This document shows, one piece after another, positions 51,114-58,034 of a stretch of 58,034 nucleotides of DNA. Both the position numbers and the translations under genes were made by a program. Every line of letters starts with the position of its first letter. Positions within the stretch are counted from its first letter, which is position 1. The stretch is from positions 1 through 58,034 of the forward strand of contig PLZB01000010.1 in NCBI GenBank assembly GCA_003151955.1, in the 5' to 3' direction. Below the pieces are notes generated by a model. It was not told where the DNA came from and searched no databases. It saw nothing but the letters and a program-made list of their open reading frames with translations. Source of the DNA: Acidimicrobiaceae bacterium (lineage in GTDB: Bacteria > Actinomycetota > Acidimicrobiia > Acidimicrobiales > UBA8190).

Positions 51114-53753
51114 ATGAGATCTCAACGGACCCTCAGGGCGAATCGCTCCAGCCACCCCCCGACTCTTCGAGTCTGCAACACTCACCTTGTGGCGCCCACC
51201 TTTCGAAGAGGCCCGGTCGAGCAACCGAAGTCCGAGAGCCCCGAGAGGCTCTTTGACGATCTGCCGCGAACCCGGGCCGGGGTTCCGAGCCTCTGGGCGC
51301 ACCAAGCCGACATGCTTCGGGAGTACCACGACAACCACTTGAGCACGGCGGACGTCGCGTTTGAGCTCCCAACGGGAGCCGGCAAGACGCTTCCGGCATT
51401 GCTCGTGGCCGAGTGGCGACGTCGGAGCCTTGGCAACCGCGTTGCGTATGCCTGTCCGACCGTGCAACTTGCCCATCAGGTGCATGCTGAGGCGCTCCGT
51501 CAAGGCATCGACGCGGTGGCCCTCTTGGGTTCTCACCACGACTGGGAGACTGCCGACTCCTCGAAATACGACAGTGCTCAAGCGGTTGCTATCACTACCT
51601 ACAACTCCATCTTCAACCTCAGCCCGAAACTTGCCCCACCGCAAACACTGCTCTTCGATGACGCTCACAACGGCGAGCAATTCGTTGCCCAGGCGTGGAG
51701 CATCGCGATCAGCCGTTACCATCAGCCGGACCTCTACCAGAGGGTGCTCGAGGTGATTGGCCCCGAGCTCAGCGGTCTCCGCGTTCAGAGACTCCAGGCG
51801 ACCGACCCCGACCCCAGGATTCGAGGCGACGTCAACCTGCTTCCGCTGGGCGCGATGCGGCGCCGGGTCCAACACCTCGACCTTGTCCTTCGAGCCGCAG
51901 CAGACATCGATATCAAGTTTCGCTACGCCATGATCGGCTCGGCACTTGAGCACTGCCTCTTGTACTTCGGATGGGAGGGGTTTCTCATCCGCCCCTACAT
52001 CGCCCCCACGGCCGAACACTCTCACTTCACGGAGGCGATCCAGAGGGTCTACATCTCAGCGACGCTTGGTGACGGCGGCGAGCTTGAGCGCGCCTTTGGC
52101 TGGGCCCCGATTCAGCGCCTCCCAGTACCCGCCGGGTGGGACCAACGGGCGTCAGGAAGAAGGTTCTTCGTCTTCCCAGAGCTCATCCGGAATTTCGAGC
52201 CACGCACGATCGCTAGAGCAATCATCGACGAAGCTGGTAAGGCCCTCGTCATCGCACCGAGCGATCGCCGACTCGACCGCAGCATCGTCGATCTTGTGCC
52301 CGAGGGCGTGGAGGTCTTTCGCAAGGGGCAAATTGAGAGATCTCTCGACGGCTTCCGCAGAGCGGAGCATGGGGTTCTCGCGTTGGCCAACAGATACGAC
52401 GGGATCGACCTTGCCGACGAGTCCTGCCGGGTGACCGTTCTCGATGGACTTCCTACCGGCGAGCACCTCCAGGAGCGCTTCTTGATTCGCTCGCTTCGCG
52501 TCGGACGGGTCCTCGAAGAACGCCTCCGTACCCGAGTGGTCCAAGGCGCTGGGAGGTGCACTCGGGGCCTCAAGGACCATTCGGCCGTCATCGTCCTCGG
52601 TGATGACCTGACCCGATTCCTGCAGCGAACTGAGGTTCGCTCGGCGCTTCGACCCGAGACCCAGGCCGAGATCGCCTTTGGCATCTACAACAGCGACAAC
52701 CTGGACCATCTCCGGGCATCCGTGAGTTCGTTCCTCGACCAGGACGACGATTGGCAGGACGACGCGGAGCCGGCAATTGCTGAACTCCGGCGGGAGTCCA
52801 CGCGGAGCATGCCGCCAGGAACCGAAGCCCTCGCAGCGGCCGCCCCCGCCGAAGTGAAGGCCTGGGGACAGTTATGGCGAGGCGAGCACCTGGCTGCGAG
52901 TGAGACCGCTGTCGAAGTGGCGCGTCGCCTGGCTGACGAGTCCGTTCTATCTCCCTACAGGGCGCTCTGGCTGTACTTCGCCGCATCCTGGCAAGACGCC
53001 GCCGCCGAAGCGACTGGAGATCAGGCGCTGGCCGCAGGGGCTAGGGAGCTTCACCGGCGGGCCCACGCGACGGCGCGAGGAACGACCTGGCTCCGGGAGG
53101 TTGAGCCCCTTCCCGCTGGTGAATTGGTGCTCGACCCCGTAGACGAATTGGCCGTCGCCGCCGTCGCAAGACATCCAGCGCGGAAGATGTCAGGAAGCAA
53201 GTGGGCAGGCCTCGTGCAGGAACTAACCGAGGGCCTCAACGGAACCGAGGCTCCTCGCTACGAAAGGGCGCTCAGCGTCCTCGGGGGTTTGGTCGGTGCC
53301 GAGGCGGAGAAGCCAATAGGCAAAGGCCGTGCTGACTCCATCTGGATCTTCGGAGACCTCTGGTGGTTAACGTTGGAGGCCAAGAGCGACGTTGAGCCGA
53401 CACGCCTTGTCAGCATGCAGGACATCCGCCAGGCCAATACCCAGTTGCGCAGCTTGGCCTCGGACCGTCAAACGGAAACCCCGGAGGGGAGTCTTTCCGT
53501 CGTCGTTACTCCATGTCGGTTGGTCGACCCAGACGCTGTCGTGATCGCAGAAGGCCACGTCCACCTCTGCTCGCCCGCAGCCATCTGGGGCCTGGCCGGC
53601 GACGCTGTCGAGGCATGGGGCGAGATCCGAGCAGCAGCCACGAACCTAGAAGGCGAAGAAGGCCGAGCTGTGATCGTGAAGCGTCTCATCGACCATCGCC
53701 TGTTGCCATCGGCGGTGCGAGAACGAATCGCCGACCGTCCCGCAGCTGGGTGA
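51114..53753 (+). CDS. SF2 helicase with predicted PD-(D/E)xK C-terminus
   Basis: An 879-residue protein. The SF2 core has Walker A ELPTGAGKT (near 84-92), the motif II variant LLFDDAH (about 179-185), a VLDGLPTGEH segment and motif VI VQGAGRCTRGL (about 476-486). After a helical linker the C-terminus shows RADSIWIFGDLWWLTLEAK (about 739-757), the Asp then Glu-x-Lys spacing of restriction-type nucleases. I infer an NTP-driven nuclease for defence. The first 25 residues have weak coding sense, and GTG at 51189 with AACACT six bases upstream is an alternative start. It lies between the Xre cassette and an ImmA gene. Confidence 0.8.
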   Translation: MRSQRTLRANRSSHPPTLRVCNTHLVAPTFRRGPVEQPKSESPERLFDDLPRTRAGVPSLWAHQADMLREYHDNHLSTADVAFELPTGAGKTLPALLVAEWRRRSLGNRVAYACPTVQLAHQVHAEALRQGIDAVALLGSHHDWETADSSKYDSAQAVAITTYNSIFNLSPKLAPPQTLLFDDAHNGEQFVAQAWSIAISRYHQPDLYQRVLEVIGPELSGLRVQRLQATDPDPRIRGDVNLLPLGAMRRRVQHLDLVLRAAADIDIKFRYAMIGSALEHCLLYFGWEGFLIRPYIAPTAEHSHFTEAIQRVYISATLGDGGELERAFGWAPIQRLPVPAGWDQRASGRRFFVFPELIRNFEPRTIARAIIDEAGKALVIAPSDRRLDRSIVDLVPEGVEVFRKGQIERSLDGFRRAEHGVLALANRYDGIDLADESCRVTVLDGLPTGEHLQERFLIRSLRVGRVLEERLRTRVVQGAGRCTRGLKDHSAVIVLGDDLTRFLQRTEVRSALRPETQAEIAFGIYNSDNLDHLRASVSSFLDQDDDWQDDAEPAIAELRRESTRSMPPGTEALAAAAPAEVKAWGQLWRGEHLAASETAVEVARRLADESVLSPYRALWLYFAASWQDAAAEATGDQALAAGARELHRRAHATARGTTWLREVEPLPAGELVLDPVDELAVAAVARHPARKMSGSKWAGLVQELTEGLNGTEAPRYERALSVLGGLVGAEAEKPIGKGRADSIWIFGDLWWLTLEAKSDVEPTRLVSMQDIRQANTQLRSLASDRQTETPEGSLSVVVTPCRLVDPDAVVIAEGHVHLCSPAAIWGLAGDAVEAWGEIRAAATNLEGEEGRAVIVKRLIDHRLLPSAVRERIADRPAAG

Positions 53754-53863
53754 ACCAATATTCCACGGTTTTAGGATCGGTCCAACCAAGTTGGAAGCCG
53801 CCAGCACGACACCCATTTCGACGAGGGCTGACTGATCATCGTCGTCTGGCCAACGTCACTGGG

Positions 53864-54964
53864 TCAGGGGCGGTGCAGTTCGAGGCGAGTTCTGGTGGGC
53901 CGGTCTCCCAAGACCCTCAGACCGCCTTGCTCGCCGAGGTACCGGCGGCGCAGCGTGGTCTCTTCCGTGGTGGCGATGTCAGCGACTTCGGCCACAGTGA
54001 GTCCATCGGCGAGCAGACTCTCGATCATCTTCCGGACGAGGGTCGGCTCTTCGGGCTTGAACTCCCCCGGTTCTCGTCGGCGACCGCCTGGTTGCTGTCC
54101 CAGTTCGACGTAGAGCCATTGGCGGCGGTGCGCGTCGATCAACCCGTGGTTGTAGGCCTGACGAATCAGAAATGCCACTGAGACCTGCCAGCGCTGTTTG
54201 AGCAGCAGAAGACGGCGGAGGTCAATTGTGCGGAGTTCGCGACGTGCGTCAGCCTCAGGGATGAGCAGTGCCGCCGCGAACTCGTCTGCTTCAGCCTCGA
54301 GGCGCTTCGCCTCGGTGTCGTCGGCCACGATCGCTCCGTCGTGGCCGAGGACGATGTGGCCCAGGTCATGGGCCAAGGTGAATCGGCGTCGGCTGGCAGG
54401 GTGCTGGGCGTTAAGGGCGATCATCCATTCGAACCATCGCCCCCGCTGTGAGGTAGCCGAGTGTTTCTCATGGAAGCTGTCGAGGAGCAGGACAGGGACG
54501 CCCGCTGCTTCGATCAGGGCGACGAGGTCCGGCATTGGCCCTGGGGGGACGCGCCAGGTTCGCCGGACCAGGTCTGCGGCATCGGCGGGCCCGACCCCGG
54601 GAGCAAGATGGGGAAGTTCCAGGGCCGGGATCACGTCGACCTCTGCAAAGAGACTGTCCACTTCGAGACACGCCAACTTCACTTGGGCGTTTGCCCTCTG
54701 GAACGGCTTCGTCGGCAAGGTCTTCATTCTTCGGTGGACCATTCCGGCGACGGTGTCGCTCATGGGTCCTTCGGTCCGGGCGAAGTACGACACCGGAACT
54801 TCACATGTCTGGGCCCAAAGGGGCAGAAGGTCTTTCGGGATGTCGCGCTCGCCCCGTTCGATCTGGGAAATGAAGGGCTGGGTCTTCCCGAGTTGCTTGG
54901 CCAGCGCGCCCTGCGTGAGCCCCGCCCCGATCCGGGCGAGTTCGATGAGCCTGGGGTCGGTCAT
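53864..54964 (-). CDS. Xre-ImmA/IrrE metalloprotease-like regulator
   Basis: A 366-residue protein. Residues 8-65 are an Xre HTH (GAGLTQGALAKQLGKTQPF). Residues about 150-250 are an IrrE N-terminal-like metalloprotease domain with FTLAHDLGHIVLGH (194-207), and a third ligand region lies in EAEADEFAAALLIPE. The metal motif reads HDLGH, with Asp in place of the catalytic Glu of HExxH, which may reduce or alter activity. Such proteins often cleave repressors of mobile elements. Its start overlaps the upstream gene's stop by four bases. It is convergent with the helicase gene. Confidence 0.85.
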   Translation of the reverse strand: MTDPRLIELARIGAGLTQGALAKQLGKTQPFISQIERGERDIPKDLLPLWAQTCEVPVSYFARTEGPMSDTVAGMVHRRMKTLPTKPFQRANAQVKLACLEVDSLFAEVDVIPALELPHLAPGVGPADAADLVRRTWRVPPGPMPDLVALIEAAGVPVLLLDSFHEKHSATSQRGRWFEWMIALNAQHPASRRRFTLAHDLGHIVLGHDGAIVADDTEAKRLEAEADEFAAALLIPEADARRELRTIDLRRLLLLKQRWQVSVAFLIRQAYNHGLIDAHRRQWLYVELGQQPGGRRREPGEFKPEEPTLVRKMIESLLADGLTVAEVADIATTEETTLRRRYLGEQGGLRVLGDRPTRTRLELHRP

Positions 54965-55581
54965 CGCTGGTCGGAACCGCTCACGTCCTCGGCAGGGCGC
55001 CGCTTACGCATGATGGACGCGGCCGGAGTAAGGGGTGCGGTGGGAAGCAGCGGCATGGCCGGCGTGCCGGGCAAGAGACCCCCACTCGCGAGGTCGACGA
55101 GATCGACAACCCACTCGGCGACCTGCTTTCCCGTCCGGTCTGGGAAGTGCTTGACAACAACGTGTTCGATTGGGAGGCCAGTCCTGGGCGAGTACACCGT
55201 CCCCGCAGTGAGGTAGATGAGGGGGGGTAGGTTCTCAAGGCTCTGCTAGGCGCTGATCGCCGTCTGCTGGGCTGAGGGGTGGTTCGAGGAGGTATAGCCG
55301 CTGGCCAACTTCTTCACGCGCAGGGCGTAGGTGTCGTCGACGACCCACAGGATCTGTCCCTTCGAGCTCACTTTCCGGACGCCGGGCTGGGTATCGAATC
55401 GCCCGTCGAGGGCACCTGTAGCGAGATCGAATGCCACCGTCGGCTCGGTTCGTGCCTCCACGAACCCCTCTTTGGCGGCCACCTGGCGAGCCCGAGTGGT
55501 GGCGAGACCCAGGGCTTCCAATAGGACCTGGGCTCGATCCGTCCCCAGTGTCGCTCGAAAGTCCTGTTCAGAGCCCCTCAT
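54961..55581 (-). pseudogene. ImmA-operon partner interrupted by in-frame TAG
   Basis: One continuous reading frame of 207 codons is split at codon 112 by TAG (55246-55248). Before it: MRGSEQDFRATLGTDRAQVL, then WVVDDTYALRVKKLASGYTS. After it, in the same frame: QSLENLPPLIYLTAGTVYS, then EHVVVKHFPDRTGKQVAEW. Both halves have strong coding sense and the frame joins the ImmA gene by an ATGA overlap. A Gln CAG to TAG change would explain it. Without readthrough the product ends after 111 residues. A GTG at 55197 could restart the second part. The function is not recognised. Confidence 0.7.
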
Positions 55582-55588
55582 CGAAAAT

Positions 55589-55618
55589 ATAATAAGCACT
55601 GCCATAAGCTGCTGTCAA
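55589..55618 (-). promoter_or_regulatory. sigma-70-type promoter of the ImmA operon
   Basis: On the minus strand TTGACA (55613-55618), an 18-base spacer and TATTAT (55589-55594) precede an ATG by seven bases. This is the best consensus promoter in the window and fixes the start of the interrupted gene at 55581 rather than the upstream ATG, which lies in the spacer. Confidence 0.75.
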
Positions 55619-55854
55619 CCTCTCGCTTCCGGTGGCCGGAGGGACGATGCCAGGGCCGGTCCTGGTCGTGCTCATCGAGGTCGAGGCCCCAGCGAGCGCC
55701 TGTCATGCCAGGAACCATCAGTTCGCCAGTGTCAAGGATGACGGCCCCCCGGCGTGAGCTGAGACCGTGCGTTCGATTCGGGCCGCCTCGCGAGAGAGTG
55801 CGGACCCTGTACTGCGACCAGTAGCGTCGAAGGTCATATCCAGGGGAGCCGGAC

Positions 55855-57801
55855 GTGAGCAGCCACAGCGACAAGGTCAACTTCATCTGGTCGGTGAAGG
55901 AGGTCCTGCGGGATCATTACAAGCGCCACCAGTACGGCGAGGTGATCCTGCCGTTCTGCGTGCTTCGTCGCCTGGACTGCGTCCTGGAAGCCACGAAGGA
56001 CAAGGTCCTGGCCAAGGCCGCATCGATCCCCGGAGACCTCGACGCCCACGCCGACCTGCTGGCCCACACGGCGGGGCAGCCCTTCTACAACTCGTCGAAG
56101 TTCACCTTTCCGGCGCTGCTCGGCGACCAGCACAACATCACCGCCAACATGCACGACTACGTCAACGGGTTCTCCCCGAACACCCGAGACGCGTTGGAGA
56201 AGTTCGGCCTGGCTCGCCACATCGACAAGATGGGCGCCGCCGGCATCCTGTATATGGTCGCCCAGCGCTTCGCCGAGATCGACCTGCACCCTGACAAGGT
56301 CTCCAACCTCGAAATGGGCTACATCTACGAGGAGCTGGTTCGGGTCACCGCCGACCTCTCGAACGAAGAGGCCGGCGAGCACTTCACGCCACGCGAAGTC
56401 ATCCAGCTCATGGTGAATGTCCTGTTCGCCGACGAGGACCAGTTGCTTACCCCGGGCCGGATCGCCAAGGTTTACGACCCGGCGTGTGGGACTGGCGGCA
56501 TGCTGTCGGAGGCCGAAGCCCACCTCCGGGAAATCAACCCGCAGGCCAAGCTCCACCTCTACGGCCAGGAGATCCAGCCCGAGTCCTACGCGGTCTGCCG
56601 CTCCGACATGCTCCTGAAAGGCCAGGACGCCTCCAAGATCGTCTTCGGAGACTCGTTCACGCAGGACGGCTTCCCCGGTGAACGCTTCGACTACATGCTC
56701 GCCAACCCTCCGTACGGGAAGGACTGGAAGACCATCGAGAAGGAGATCAAGGCTGAGCACACCAGCCTCGGGATGGCAGGCCGTTTCGGCGCCGGGATCC
56801 CGTCGACTACCGACGGTCAGATCCTGTTTCTCCAGCAGATGATCTCCAAGATGCGCCCCGTCGACGAGGGCGGGAGCCGCATCGCGGTGGTGCTCAACGG
56901 CTCCCCGCTGTTCTCCGGAGACGCCGGTTCTGGCTTGAGCGAGATCCGACGGTGGATCATCGAGAACGACTGGCTGGAAGCCATCGTTGGGCTGCCCGAC
57001 CAGCTCTTTTACAACACCGGCATCAACACCTACGTGTGGGTCGTCACCAACCGGAAGCGCCCCGAACGTGCCGGATACGTGCAGCTCATCGACGCCCGGG
57101 ATCTCTACTCGAAGATGCGCAAGAGCCTCGGCAACAAGCGCAACGAGCTCACTGCCGAGCACATCGCACAGATCATGCAGTGCTACGAGGACTTCCTCGA
57201 CGGGGATCGGTCGAAGATCCTGGTCAACGAGGCTTTCGGGTACCGAAAGGTTACCGTCGAACGTCCCGTGCGGGTCCGCTACGAGATCACCGCCTCCGCC
57301 ATCGAGACGCTCGCAGCGTCGAAGACGTTCGCGGGCCTCGACCCGGACGATGCGACGACTCTGCTCGACGGACTGCGGGCGCTGGACGGATCGACCTTCG
57401 CTGCCTTGGGAGATCTCGAACGGGTACTCCAACCGGTGTACGCGAAGGTCACCAAGGTCGCCGTACCCACCAAGAAAGCTGTCGCCGCGTCATTCACCGT
57501 GCGAGATCCAGCGGCTGCTCCTGTCACGAACGCCAAGGGTGAGCTACTCGCGGATGTCGAGCTCCGCGACACCGAGAACGTCCCTCTTGACGAGGCTGTT
57601 GAGGACTTCATCGCCCGAGAGGTGCTTCCCTTCGCACCGGACGCCTGGGTCGACGAGACAAAGACCAAGGTCGGGTACGAGATCCCGTTCACCCGCCAGT
57701 TCTACAAGTACGTGCCGCCTCGGCCCCTCGAAGAGATCGACTCCGAGATCAAAGCCAGCCAGCAGCGGATCCTGAAACTCCTCGAGAAGGTGACGGAATG
57801 A
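55855..57801 (+). CDS. hsdM: type I restriction-modification DNA methyltransferase subunit
   Basis: A 648-residue N6-adenine methyltransferase of the HsdM type. It has an N-terminal HsdM_N domain (NFIWSVKEVLRDHYKRHQYG), the cofactor motif DPACGTGG (208-215) and catalytic NPPYG (284-288). The C-terminal extension after about residue 520 is longer than in classical HsdM. Together with HsdS it methylates host sites, and with HsdR it forms the restriction complex; no HsdR gene is visible before it. The GTG start follows AGGGGAG. It overlaps the specificity gene by four bases. Confidence 0.92.
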   Translation: MSSHSDKVNFIWSVKEVLRDHYKRHQYGEVILPFCVLRRLDCVLEATKDKVLAKAASIPGDLDAHADLLAHTAGQPFYNSSKFTFPALLGDQHNITANMHDYVNGFSPNTRDALEKFGLARHIDKMGAAGILYMVAQRFAEIDLHPDKVSNLEMGYIYEELVRVTADLSNEEAGEHFTPREVIQLMVNVLFADEDQLLTPGRIAKVYDPACGTGGMLSEAEAHLREINPQAKLHLYGQEIQPESYAVCRSDMLLKGQDASKIVFGDSFTQDGFPGERFDYMLANPPYGKDWKTIEKEIKAEHTSLGMAGRFGAGIPSTTDGQILFLQQMISKMRPVDEGGSRIAVVLNGSPLFSGDAGSGLSEIRRWIIENDWLEAIVGLPDQLFYNTGINTYVWVVTNRKRPERAGYVQLIDARDLYSKMRKSLGNKRNELTAEHIAQIMQCYEDFLDGDRSKILVNEAFGYRKVTVERPVRVRYEITASAIETLAASKTFAGLDPDDATTLLDGLRALDGSTFAALGDLERVLQPVYAKVTKVAVPTKKAVAASFTVRDPAAAPVTNAKGELLADVELRDTENVPLDEAVEDFIAREVLPFAPDAWVDETKTKVGYEIPFTRQFYKYVPPRPLEEIDSEIKASQQRILKLLEKVTE

Positions 57802-58034
57802 TCGGCTTCGCCCTCGGCCACAAAAGGGAGAGGACCACGATCGCCAGGCTGAAAGACGTCACGACGTTCGTCAACCGTGGGATCGCTCCGTCGTACGTTG
57901 ATGAGCCAACCGGTTGGGTCGCAATCAGCCAGAAGTGCGTGCGTCCGGACGGAACTGTTGCCCCAACTTTCGGAAGGCCCATGGATCAACCGGCTTCGGG
58001 CGCCGAGCCTGCCGTCCTGCGGGCCGGAGATGTC
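57798..58034 (+). CDS. hsdS: type I restriction specificity subunit, 5' part only
   Basis: The first 79 residues of an HsdS-like protein, cut by the window edge. The ATG overlaps the HsdM stop (ATGA). The start RTTIARLKDVTTFVNRGIAP and the following WVAISQKCVRPDG match the first target-recognition domain of type I S subunits, which choose the DNA site. The rest of the recognition domains and any HsdR lie beyond the window. Confidence 0.8.
   Translation, partial: MIGFALGHKRERTTIARLKDVTTFVNRGIAPSYVDEPTGWVAISQKCVRPDGTVAPTFGRPMDQPASGAEPAVLRAGDV

Noticed and set aside
55757..55795. GTTCGATTC-containing stretch resembling another tRNA 3' end
   Set aside because: The flanking five-base stems do not pair, the anticodon loop is absent and no arm repeat is found. 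It may be a much degraded att relic but cannot be supported.

Overview
The window comes from a very GC-rich actinobacterium. The gene content (many amidohydrolase-2 family proteins, steroid-type DUF35/thiolase pairs, branched-chain-type ABC uptake, leaderless promoters with TANNNT boxes 6-9 nt before the start codon) fits Acidimicrobiia or a relative. That placement is inference; no rRNA or marker gene is present.

Region 1 (1 to about 28.1 kb, plus a P450/ferredoxin pair at 29.2-30.5 kb) is a dense catabolic block for an acyl-CoA-linked, probably cyclic or side-chain-bearing substrate. It holds an AMP-forming acyl-CoA ligase, two acyl-CoA dehydrogenases, an enoyl-CoA hydratase, two DUF35 plus thiolase-fold pairs (one with a catalytic Cys, one of the Cys-less aldolase type), a third thiolase-like protein, SDRs, a Baeyer-Villiger monooxygenase, a P450 with its 3Fe-4S ferredoxin, an aldehyde dehydrogenase, a D-2-hydroxyacid dehydrogenase, an MFS transporter and four amidohydrolase-superfamily genes. 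A 16-bp palindrome of the form CTGAC-N6-GTCAG occurs eight times, each just upstream of a start codon in this block. It ties these separate transcription units into one candidate regulon whose regulator is not in the window.

Region 2 (30.6-37.6 kb) is a branched-chain-amino-acid-type ABC operon with a lipoprotein binding protein, a fused LivH-LivM permease and two ATPases, followed by a secreted, membrane-anchored protein and a small membrane protein. Region 3 (37.7-43.4 kb) holds ordinary chromosomal genes: an EstB-like serine hydrolase, a RodZ-like HTH membrane protein, OsmC, a Tat-exported phospholipase C-like enzyme and two small proteins.

Region 4 (43.4-58.0 kb) is visibly less GC-rich and is a mobile and defence island. 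It has a broken IS110-family transposase, a Fic protein, two toxin-antitoxin pairs, a truncated haemoglobin, a frameshifted PH-domain gene, an Xre regulator with palindromic operators, a helicase with a predicted PD-(D/E)xK C-terminus, an Xre-ImmA/IrrE protein next to a gene interrupted by an in-frame TAG, and a type I restriction-modification locus that runs off the end. Two tRNA-Ile(GAT) 3' halves with shared flanking arms, and a third partial copy, mark the island at 46.4-46.7, 49.9-50.03 and 50.7-50.8 kb. Read together they look like an attachment site that has been split by a 0.67-kb regulator cassette.

Decay is common. A lipase paralogue, a DUF4143 ATPase remnant, the transposase, the PH-domain gene and the ImmA partner are all broken by frameshift, deletion or nonsense mutation.
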